From assembly GCA_022798035.1 (NCBI GenBank), contig JAAWLS010000060.1:1-10067 (forward strand): a stretch of DNA of 10,067 bases, read 5' to 3'. This stretch comes from Lachnospiraceae bacterium (GTDB lineage Bacteria; Bacillota; Clostridia; Lachnospirales; Lachnospiraceae). Under the pieces are notes generated by a model. The model did no database searches and was not told the origin of the DNA. It saw only the letters and a program-made list of their open reading frames with translations. Below are positions 1 to 5,923 of this stretch, one piece after another; the first letter of the stretch is position 1, and each line of letters begins with the position of its first letter. The position numbers and the translations under genes are program-made.

Positions 1-665
1 GCCTGTTTCTGGCCGCCATCTCTGCCATATATGCCATTCTTGCAGCGATTGCTCTGGGATTCTGGTATTGGAAACGATTCGTTCCCAAAAAACGGCCCCG
101 CCGTTCGATTCTCAATCCTGCCATGCTGTTTGGACTGATGCTTATGGTAATCAGTATGCAGTATATCGCCAATTATCTGGTTATGGCGGTATCCGCCATC
201 CATCCTGCCTGGTACAACACTTATCTGGAATTAATGGAAGGAATCGGTTTCGGCAATGTAACATGGGTGCTGGCTCTCTATTCCGTTCTCATTGCCCCCA
301 TCAGCGAGGAGCTGATTTTCCGGGGCGTTACCATGCGGTACGCCAAGGAGGCTATGCCTTTTGTCCTGGCTAACGTATTCCAGGCCTTCCTCTTCGGTCT
401 GTTCCATGCCAATGTAGTGCAGGGTGTCTATGCCTTCGTAGTCGGGCTGTTCTGCGGCTATGTCTGCCAAAAAGGCGGCAGTATCTATCTGTCCATCCTG
501 TTTCATATGCTGTTCAATCTGTGGGGCACTTTTGCTCCGGAGTTTCTCTTTTATTCCGGATATTCTTTTCTGATACATCTGGGCGTTTTTGCAGCTGCTT
601 CCTGCGGTGCACTGCTTGGAATCTTTTTCTACCAAAAAGGAGCAAATCAGCTGTTGAAAAAATAG
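1..665 (+). CDS. CPBP-family intramembrane metalloprotease, 5' end outside window
   Basis: The frame is open from base 3 to a TAG at 663-665, so the start lies left of the window; the ATG at 123 is internal. The visible part has about 220 residues and is strongly hydrophobic with several membrane segments. The three CPBP (Abi, PF02517-type) motifs are present in order: EELIFRG (Glu-Glu at 306-311 and Arg at 321-323), FGLFH ending at 407, and HMLFN (His at 504-506, Asn at 516-518). These residues are expected to bind the metal and form the active site inside the membrane. A run of basic residues (KKRPRR) after the first visible helix suggests a cytoplasmic loop. Family members include CAAX prenyl proteases, bacteriocin self-immunity proteins and many proteins of unknown substrate; nothing here tells which. 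It converges on thiN with 36 bases between stops, and no clear terminator is visible there. Family call is firm, biological role unknown. Confidence 0.9.
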   Translation, partial: LFLAAISAIYAILAAIALGFWYWKRFVPKKRPRRSILNPAMLFGLMLMVISMQYIANYLVMAVSAIHPAWYNTYLELMEGIGFGNVTWVLALYSVLIAPISEELIFRGVTMRYAKEAMPFVLANVFQAFLFGLFHANVVQGVYAFVVGLFCGYVCQKGGSIYLSILFHMLFNLWGTFAPEFLFYSGYSFLIHLGVFAAASCGALLGIFFYQKGANQLLKK

Positions 666-701
666 CCCATGAAATTCAGAAGGCCAAAACATTTATAATT
701 G

Positions 702-1370
702 TCAGTCTATGGACTCCATAACCAGCAGCACGCCCTCTTGAAAAGATATTTCGGCCTCTTCCTCCACAATCTCATTGCTGAGTCCAAGAGAATGATAACA
801 CTGCATCACAGCATGTTTCAGAGGATATTTAAAACCTGTTAAAGTAAGACCTTCCACCTGAGGAGTAAAAGGCAGTAGAGACACATATCTGCCGTACTGC
901 TCCTCTTTTTTTATCACAAGTTCCCCGGCAGGCATCATGCGGATGCGGTTGTTTCTGTCTGCTAGAATAACGCTCGCTCCCTGCTCCATTCCCATTCCCA
1001 GCAGATGAATATTGCCCATCACATGGTCAAGTCTGGAACCGGTGCCTCCCAAGATATGTATGGTTCTGCATCCCTGGCTCACTGCAGTCCGGATGGCAAT
1101 CTCTGTGTCCGTCTCGTCTTTCTCCGGCTGAAACTGCAGAATTATGGGCTTTTTCTGCCCCTCCTCAGACTGATGAGACAGAAAACTCTCCAAAATCTTC
1201 GGCTCCACAGAATCGAAGTCTCCCACAATATAATCCGGAACCTGCTTCGTCCGATAGAAAAAACTCATGCCAGAGTCTACGCCGATGGTAACGTCCCATT
1301 GGCCCTGCCCGATATATTTTTCTACAAACTCATCATCCAGATAACCGCCGCTGATAATCAATGATTTCAT
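702..1370 (-). CDS. thiN: Thiamine pyrophosphokinase
   Basis: The 222-residue product transfers pyrophosphate from ATP to thiamine, giving the cofactor thiamine diphosphate in the cytoplasm. The length fits the bacterial ThiN family. The N-terminal half shows GVDSG (30-34), VGDFDS (49-54), KDETDTE (84-90) and GGTGSRLDH (108-116), which form the nucleotide and Mg-binding acidic site. The C-terminal beta domain carries SLGLSNE (194-200), typical of the thiamine-binding part. The ATG at 1370 is preceded by GTGAGGA, which overlaps the rpe stop codon; the 7-base gap implies coupled translation. It is the last gene of the minus-strand run and ends facing the CPBP gene. No TPP riboswitch is visible upstream, as expected for a gene inside this operon. 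The placement after rpe is the common Bacillota arrangement. Confidence 0.95.
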   Translation of the reverse strand: MKSLIISGGYLDDEFVEKYIGQGQWDVTIGVDSGMSFFYRTKQVPDYIVGDFDSVEPKILESFLSHQSEEGQKKPIILQFQPEKDETDTEIAIRTAVSQGCRTIHILGGTGSRLDHVMGNIHLLGMGMEQGASVILADRNNRIRMMPAGELVIKKEEQYGRYVSLLPFTPQVEGLTLTGFKYPLKHAVMQCYHSLGLSNEIVEEEAEISFQEGVLLVMESID

Positions 1371-1377
1371 AATATCC

Positions 1378-2028
1378 TCACTTCATCAATTCCAAAAATT
1401 TTGCTGCATTTTCCCCGGCATTTCCCTGAAAGACAGCGCTTCCTGCCACGATGACATTGGCTCCCGCCTCCATCACTTCTTTTACATTGTCCAATGTGAT
1501 GCCGCCGTCCACCTCAATGTCAGTGTGCAGTCCTTTCTCCTCTATCATGCGCCGCAGCCTGCGGATTTTGTCCGTACAATAGGGAATATATTTCTGACCT
1601 CCAAATCCGGGATTCACCGTCATAAGCAGTACCATGTCAAGCTTGGGCAGCACATACTCCAGCACATGTAAATCTGTGGCCGGATTTAATGCAGCGCAGG
1701 CCTTCATTCCTTTTTCCTTTATGGCTTCTATGGTCCTGTCCAGATGAGCGCAGCTTTCTGTGTGAACCGTAAGAATATCTGCCCCGCAGCGGGCGAATTC
1801 ATCCATATAGCGTATGGGCTCTTCTATCATCAGATGCACGTCAAAGATTCGTTCTGTACAGGGACGGATGCTCTGGATAACTGGCATTCCAAAAGAAATA
1901 CTGGGAACAAACGCTCCGTCCATAACATCTATGTGGATATACTGGGCCCCCGCCTGGTCAATACATTTGATTTCTTCTCCCAGTCTGGAAAAATCTGCGG
2001 ATAAAATAGAGGGTGACAAGATATTCAT
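1378..2028 (-). CDS. rpe: Ribulose-phosphate 3-epimerase
   Basis: A 216-residue cytoplasmic TIM-barrel enzyme that interconverts ribulose 5-phosphate and xylulose 5-phosphate in the pentose phosphate pathway. Motifs from the chosen start: LSPSILSADF (4-13), HIDVMDG (32-38, metal ligand His32 and catalytic Asp34), DVHLM with His65, MTVNPGFGGQ (136-145), EVDGGI with the second catalytic Asp174, and the phosphate-binding GSAVF (196-200). The start is the ATG at 2026-2028 because AGGAGA lies six bases upstream and because the family begins at this point. A GTG at 2061 would add 11 residues of low similarity to the family and would swallow the ribosome binding site. The gene follows rsgA after 51 bases, and its stop overlaps the thiN ribosome binding site. 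Confidence 0.96.
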   Translation of the reverse strand: MNILSPSILSADFSRLGEEIKCIDQAGAQYIHIDVMDGAFVPSISFGMPVIQSIRPCTERIFDVHLMIEEPIRYMDEFARCGADILTVHTESCAHLDRTIEAIKEKGMKACAALNPATDLHVLEYVLPKLDMVLLMTVNPGFGGQKYIPYCTDKIRRLRRMIEEKGLHTDIEVDGGITLDNVKEVMEAGANVIVAGSAVFQGNAGENAAKFLELMK

Positions 2029-2034
2029 AAATTT

Positions 2035-2043
2035 TCTCCTCTC
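2035..2043 (-). promoter_or_regulatory. Ribosome binding site deciding the rpe start
   Basis: Read on the minus strand this is GAGAGGAGA, followed by six bases and then the ATG at 2028. It is a near-perfect Shine-Dalgarno sequence. It lies inside the longer open frame that begins at GTG 2061, so it argues against that longer start. Confidence 0.8.
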
Positions 2044-2079
2044 AATGGTCTCCCGTTTCACAAGACACCTGAGTCATAC

Positions 2080-2958
2080 TCAATATTTTCTGCTGTGTTT
2101 TAATTCCTCATATAACATAACGTAATCTTCATAGCGGACCGGGCTGATTTTTCCTTCCGCCAAAGCCTGCTTTACGCCGCAGTCCGGCTCATGAATATGA
2201 CTGCAGCCCAGGAAACGGCAGGCAGGCTCATATTCCTGAAACTCCCGGAAATACAACTTCAGCTCCTGTTCCTCCACTCCTGTGAGATACATGGAGCTAA
2301 ACCCCGGCGTGTCCACAATATAAGTCTGCTCTTTGATATAAATCAGCTGAGAATGACGGGTAGTGTGTTTTCCCCGGGCGATTTTCTCGCTGATGGCGCC
2401 AGTCTCCATCCCTGCCTTCGGCTGAAGGAGATTAACAAGAGAAGATTTGCCCACGCCAGAAGGCCCTGCCACCGTGGTAGTTTTGTGCTCCAGAACCTTC
2501 CTAAGCTCTCCCATTCCCGTTTCTTCTCTCGCACTGGCAAAAATCAACCGATATCCGCAGTTTTTATATATCTTCCTGAGATGCTCCAATTCTTCTGCCC
2601 GAACCAAATCTTGTTTGTTAAAACAGATAATCGTCTCAATCTGCTGCTGTTCCATGGATACCAAAAATCTGTCCAGCAGATTGAAATTCGGTTTCGGCTG
2701 GGCCGCCGCAAAAATCACCAACGCCTGGTCAATGTTGGCCACTGCGGGGCGAATCAGCTCATTTTTTCTATCGCATATTTTGTGAATATTCCCGGTTCTC
2801 TCCTCTGAGTCAATGACGTCAATTTCCACGTCATCACCCACCAGGGGCTTTATTTTCTCTTTCCGGAAAATCCCTTTTGCCTTGCACTCAAAAACTCCGG
2901 TCTCTTCTACGTGTACATAGTAGAATCCTGCAATTCCTTTTATAATCTTTCCCTGCAT
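2080..2958 (-). CDS. rsgA: Ribosome small subunit-dependent GTPase A
   Basis: A circularly permuted GTPase (YloQ/CpgA) that acts late in 30S subunit maturation. From the chosen start it has 292 residues. An OB-fold covers roughly 1-70. The GTPase motifs come in the permuted order: G4 NKQD (114-117), G1 GPSGVGKSS (165-173), the G2 region HTTRH (198-202) and G3 DTPG (216-219). A C-terminal zinc knuckle follows with Cys247, Cys252, His254 and Cys260. Two in-frame ATGs, at 2967 and 2958, are possible. The family usually begins as MxGKIIKG, which favours 2958. The 2967 ATG has no usable ribosome binding site, and the one for 2958 (GGGATG) is weak, so coupling to the upstream pknB stop 14 bases away is likely. 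In Bacillus subtilis the adjacent kinase PrkC phosphorylates CpgA, so a kinase-substrate link is plausible here. Function is firm, exact start less so. Confidence 0.95.
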   Translation of the reverse strand: MQGKIIKGIAGFYYVHVEETGVFECKAKGIFRKEKIKPLVGDDVEIDVIDSEERTGNIHKICDRKNELIRPAVANIDQALVIFAAAQPKPNFNLLDRFLVSMEQQQIETIICFNKQDLVRAEELEHLRKIYKNCGYRLIFASAREETGMGELRKVLEHKTTTVAGPSGVGKSSLVNLLQPKAGMETGAISEKIARGKHTTRHSQLIYIKEQTYIVDTPGFSSMYLTGVEEQELKLYFREFQEYEPACRFLGCSHIHEPDCGVKQALAEGKISPVRYEDYVMLYEELKHSRKY

Positions 2959-2972
2959 ATGCAACATCCCGA

Positions 2973-5045
2973 CTAATTCTGAGTGAATGAAACGCCTTCA
3001 ATGGTAGTCTCATCCGATTCTGTCACTTCCGATTCATCCTCATCCAGATACTTCCAAGTCCATTCAATTCTGAAATAGCCTTCTGAGCAGTTCTCAATAT
3101 TGCCCTGATTGATGGTATATGGGAAAGAGGTTGCCGTCCAGCTGTTAATCAAGTCTTCTCCTTCTGACTTGTACAGATAAATCTTAGCTTCAACGCTGAT
3201 GGAATTGCTTGGAATAATATCCGGCAAATCAATGGCATATCCATTCAAAGAATAATACTTAGTGGTTATCTTCTTTCCGAGACTGATAACCAGAGTTACC
3301 TGTGTTCCCTTTTCCACCGTTTTTCCAGGTGTAATGCTCTGACTGATAACATTTCCCTCTGGAATGTCATCAGAATAATCGGAGGATGTGCTGACTACGT
3401 CAATCCCCATATCTTTCAGCTCTGCCCTGGCATCGCCCTCCGGCTTATTTCTCACATCCGGCATGGGGAAAGTTTCTCTTCCCTGACTCAGTATCACCGT
3501 AACGGTATCGCCTTTTTTAGCCTTTGTTCCTGCTTCCGGGCTCTGGGATATCACCTGGTCATTAGGCACTGTGTCGCTGAGCTCATATTCAAACACAGGC
3601 ACAAGACCCGCACTTTCCAGAATAGATTCTGCCTCACTTTTGGAACGTCCCTTGGTATCCGGCACGTCAAATTCCCCGGCACCGCTGCTTATCGTCACCT
3701 TGACGGTGGTATTTTTATCCACCATAGTTCCTTCTTCCACGCTTTGGGCTATAATCTGTCCCGCCGGATAAGTATCAGAAGACTCTTCGCCGCCTCTCTC
3801 AATGCCGATTCCGATTGTGTTCAGAGCGTTTTTTGCCTCGTCAAAAGTGGAGCCTTTTACATTAATCATTTCCACTTTTTCAGATTTTTCTTCCTGTTCC
3901 GTCTGAGTCTGATTTTCTTCCGGCTTTTTCTTGTCATCTTTATCACTGAACTTGAAAAACCCCAGAACACTGCCGCCGATATAGACGATAATTGCCACGA
4001 TAATCACAGCCGCCACAATTCCCATAATGGTCACGGCTTTCTCCATCTTCGGATTTAAAAACCCATCGTCCTCTTCCTCGTCCTCCTCGTCTTCTTCCTC
4101 CGTCTCTTCCTCATTTTTGTAATAGATATTTCTGGTCTGCTCCTTGATGGATTCCACTTCGTCCGGCCGCATCACTCTCGTCTTATCCTGCTGTCCCAGA
4201 GGAACCATCACCACAAAGTCTTCATCTGGACTGATTAATGCCTTTTTCAAATCCATTAGCAAATCTGTCATGCTGTTGTAACGCCTGTCCGGACTTTTCT
4301 GGGTACATTTTAAAATAATTTTCTCAATACTGACAGGTAAATCCGGCGCATACGCGCTGGGAACCACCATCTCCTCCTGCAGATGCTGAATAGCCACTGC
4401 CACGGTAGAGTCTCCGTCAAAAGGCACCCGTCCAGTCACCATCTCATACATGACAATTCCGAGAGAATAAATGTCGCTCTTGCCATCCACAAAACCATTT
4501 CTGGCCTGTTCCGGGGATGCATAGTGGACAGAGCCCATCACATCGGAACTGATGGTGTTGGTGCTTGCCGCCCGCGCAATTCCAAAATCCGTTACTTTTA
4601 CTTTTCCCTCCGTAGAAATAATGATATTCTGAGGTTTAATGTCCCGGTGAATAATATGTTTGTTGTGGGCCGCCTCAATTCCTCTTCCCACCTGAATGGC
4701 AATGCTGACAGCCTCCTTAAAGGAAAGCTGGCCTTTTTTCTCTATATAAGTCTTAAGGGTGATTCCCTCCACGTACTCCATTACAATATAGTGAACGGAA
4801 TTCTCGCTTCCCACATCATAAATATTCACAATGTTAGGATGTTCCAGCCCGGCCGCTGACTGTGCCTCCGTGCGGAACTTTGTCACAAAGTTCACATCTT
4901 CGGAAAATTCCTGTTTCAGCACTTTGATGCCTACAAAACGTCCCAGGGTATGGTCTTTGGCCTTGTAGACATCCGCCATCCCTCCGGTTCCGACCTTTCC
5001 CACTATCTCATATCTATCTCCAAGATAAATTCCTTCTTTTAACAT
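2973..5045 (-). CDS. pknB: PASTA-domain membrane Ser/Thr protein kinase
   Basis: The 690-residue product (PrkC/PknB/Stk1 type) phosphorylates Ser/Thr in response to cell-wall fragments. The cytoplasmic kinase domain (about 12-270) has the glycine loop GTGGMADV (19-26), Lys41, Glu60, HRDIKPQN (133-140), DFG (153-155) and ASPEQ (176-180). The Ser/Thr-rich activation loop (161-167) is a likely autophosphorylation site. A linker with a very acidic run (312-327) leads to one membrane helix (about 337-360). Three PASTA repeats follow outside the cell (about 391-455, 457-521 and 525-590). A further segment of about 100 residues (591-690) is not a PASTA repeat and I do not recognise it. The ATG at 5045 has AGGTGAGG upstream. 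The cognate phosphatase gene lies upstream, separated by a 134-base palindromic element. The TAG stop is 14 bases before the rsgA start. Confidence 0.96.
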   Translation of the reverse strand: MLKEGIYLGDRYEIVGKVGTGGMADVYKAKDHTLGRFVGIKVLKQEFSEDVNFVTKFRTEAQSAAGLEHPNIVNIYDVGSENSVHYIVMEYVEGITLKTYIEKKGQLSFKEAVSIAIQVGRGIEAAHNKHIIHRDIKPQNIIISTEGKVKVTDFGIARAASTNTISSDVMGSVHYASPEQARNGFVDGKSDIYSLGIVMYEMVTGRVPFDGDSTVAVAIQHLQEEMVVPSAYAPDLPVSIEKIILKCTQKSPDRRYNSMTDLLMDLKKALISPDEDFVVMVPLGQQDKTRVMRPDEVESIKEQTRNIYYKNEEETEEEDEEDEEEDDGFLNPKMEKAVTIMGIVAAVIIVAIIVYIGGSVLGFFKFSDKDDKKKPEENQTQTEQEEKSEKVEMINVKGSTFDEAKNALNTIGIGIERGGEESSDTYPAGQIIAQSVEEGTMVDKNTTVKVTISSGAGEFDVPDTKGRSKSEAESILESAGLVPVFEYELSDTVPNDQVISQSPEAGTKAKKGDTVTVILSQGRETFPMPDVRNKPEGDARAELKDMGIDVVSTSSDYSDDIPEGNVISQSITPGKTVEKGTQVTLVISLGKKITTKYYSLNGYAIDLPDIIPSNSISVEAKIYLYKSEGEDLINSWTATSFPYTINQGNIENCSEGYFRIEWTWKYLDEDESEVTESDETTIEGVSFTQN

Positions 5046-5060
5046 ATTTTCACCTCACCT

Positions 5061-5067
5061 GAAAATG
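5061..5067. repeat. Putative target-site duplication, left copy
   Basis: GAAAATG here is repeated exactly at 5202-5208, immediately beyond the other end of the palindromic element. One extra G (5068) separates it from the GTAACAG terminus. A 7-base match can occur by chance, but the location at both ends of an inverted-repeat element makes a duplication the better reading. Confidence 0.55.
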
Positions 5068-5098
5068 GGTAACAGTTCAGACAAGCTGACCTGTTACC
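5068..5098. repeat. Hairpin at the left end of the palindromic element
   Basis: A 13-base stem (5068-5080 with 5086-5098) has one mismatch and a five-base loop, ACAAG. Its outer part is the same GGTAACAG sequence that forms the element's terminal repeat, so the end can fold on itself or pair with the far end. Confidence 0.7.
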
Positions 5099-5099
5099 T

Positions 5100-5140
5100 G
5101 CAAAAATTCATTTTAAACCGCTTCGCGATGGAATTTTTGC
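5100..5140. repeat. Central palindrome of the element
   Basis: GCAAAAATTC (5100-5109) pairs perfectly with GAATTTTTGC (5131-5140). The interior holds a small CGC-TTC-GCG hairpin (5119-5127). No run of T follows the stem on either strand beyond the T-run within the arm itself, so I do not call it a terminator, although it could weaken transcription into pknB. Confidence 0.7.
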
Positions 5141-5161
5141 ATTCCTGAATCACTTTCTTAC

Positions 5162-5186
5162 GGTCAGCGCAGCAAGTGCGCAGACC
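5162..5186. repeat. Hairpin at the right end of the palindromic element
   Basis: GGTC-A-GCGCA (5162-5171) pairs with TGCGC-A-GACC (5177-5186) around the loop GCAAG, leaving one A-A mismatch. An alternative outer pairing is GGTCAG (5162-5167) with CTGACC (5190-5195). Confidence 0.65.
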
Positions 5187-5197
5187 TGTCTGACCTG

Positions 5198-5923
5198 TTA
5201 CGAAAATGCTTCTGTCAAAATTACCGTAATATTGTCATTTCCTCCGTATTCATTGGCCGCCTCTATCAATGCATCCAAAACTTCCTCTTTCTCCTGTTTC
5301 TCGTTTATAATCTCAAAGATTTCCTCATCTTCCAGCATATCTGTCAATCCGTCTGAGCACATCAGAATCTGGTCTCCTTCTTCCAATTCCACCTCGAAAA
5401 AGTCCACCTCGATATCATTCCAGCCTCCGACTGCCCTCGTTATAATATTTCTGTCCGGATGTATTCTTGCTACCTCCGGTGAGATTTCTCCTCTGCGCAC
5501 CATTTCTTGTACATAGGAATGGTCCTTTGTTATCTGTCTGAAATCCCTGCCTGCAATGTACAGCCGGCTGTCTCCCACATTAGCCACACACAGCTCTTTC
5601 TCTTTTACAGTGGCCACCACCACCGTAGTTCCCATGCCCTCCAAATCAATATCTGTCTGGGCCTTCTCCATCACTGCCCGGTTCGCCCGGCGGATTGCCT
5701 CTCTGATAATGGCAACAGGCGAGGTCTCACTGCTGTTTCTCACAAAGTCCACAATCATTTCCACTGTATATCTGGAGGCATAATCTCCTGCATTATGACC
5801 GCCCATACCGTCTGCTAAAATCAGCAGATTCGGCAGATTTCCAACTGGCGTCTCAGAGGTATACACGTAATCCTGATTCATCTCCCGTCTTCTCCCTGTA
5901 TCCGTTCTGGAAAAAGTCTTCAT
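5198..5923 (-). CDS. stp: PP2C-family protein serine/threonine phosphatase
   Basis: The 241-residue cytoplasmic enzyme (PrpC/Stp) removes phosphate from Ser/Thr and opposes the PASTA kinase encoded next. The PPM metal-site motifs are all present: NQD (16-18), LADGMGGHNAG (36-46, Asp38), VGDSRLY (116-122, Asp118), CSDGLTDML (189-197, Asp191) and GGNDNITV (227-234, Asp230). GMGTT (97-100 region) and RNIITRAVG (158-166) also fit. The start ATG at 5921-5923 overlaps the rlmN stop as ATGA, and GGGAGG lies just upstream. The 3' end is unusual: the TAA stop (5198-5200) belongs to the terminal repeat of an inserted palindromic element. Without that element the frame would run on for six more codons (GEVKIC) and stop inside the pknB start. 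The loss is beyond the last conserved motif, so activity should be intact. Confidence 0.95.
   Translation of the reverse strand: MKTFSRTDTGRRREMNQDYVYTSETPVGNLPNLLILADGMGGHNAGDYASRYTVEMIVDFVRNSSETSPVAIIREAIRRANRAVMEKAQTDIDLEGMGTTVVVATVKEKELCVANVGDSRLYIAGRDFRQITKDHSYVQEMVRRGEISPEVARIHPDRNIITRAVGGWNDIEVDFFEVELEEGDQILMCSDGLTDMLEDEEIFEIINEKQEKEEVLDALIEAANEYGGNDNITVILTEAFS
5202..5208. repeat. Putative target-site duplication, right copy
   Basis: GAAAATG repeats the sequence at 5061-5067. It lies within the last codons of stp (minus-strand CATTTTC, encoding part of Ala-Phe-Ser) and directly abuts the CTGTTAC terminus of the element. Confidence 0.55.

Larger units (their letters stand above)
5068..5201. 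mobile_element. MITE-like palindromic insertion element, 134 bases, no coding capacity
   Basis: The two ends are inverted repeats of 15 bases: GTAACAGTTCAGACA at 5069-5083 and the complement of GTAACAGGTCAGACA at 5187-5201 (14 of 15 match). A 12-base direct repeat, CTGACCTGTTAC, occurs at 5086-5097 and 5190-5201. Inside lie three hairpins (5068-5098, 5100-5140, 5162-5186). Exact 7-base direct repeats flank the whole unit. No open frame of useful size lies within, so it would have to be moved by a transposase from elsewhere. The right end contains the stp stop codon (5198-5200). No other copy is visible in this window. Alternative readings are a dispersed REP/BIME-like repeat or a structured RNA between the two genes. 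The terminal and internal repeats are seen directly; mobility is inferred. Confidence 0.6.

Noticed and set aside
231..692. 153-codon open frame on the minus strand opposite the CPBP gene
   Set aside because: It runs antisense to a frame with all three protease motifs, and its translation shows no recognisable domain or membrane pattern.
666..701. Bidirectional terminator between the CPBP gene and thiN
   Set aside because: The 36 bases between the convergent stops show no stem of useful length and no clear T-run.
2029..2061. GTG at 2061 as an earlier rpe start
   Set aside because: It adds 11 residues before the conserved family start and overlaps the strong ribosome binding site that serves the ATG at 2028.
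4383..4859. 158-codon plus-strand open frame opposite the kinase domain
   Set aside because: The other strand encodes the conserved kinase catalytic motifs throughout this stretch; the frame is a shadow of it.
5110..5115. TAAAAT on the minus strand inside the palindromic element as a -10 box for pknB
   Set aside because: No -35-like hexamer lies 16-18 bases upstream, and the sequence is part of an AT-rich palindrome where such matches are expected.
5100..5140. Central palindrome as an intrinsic terminator
   Set aside because: The stem is AT-rich with a long interior, and it is not followed by a T-run on either strand; pknB lies directly downstream with its own ribosome binding site.
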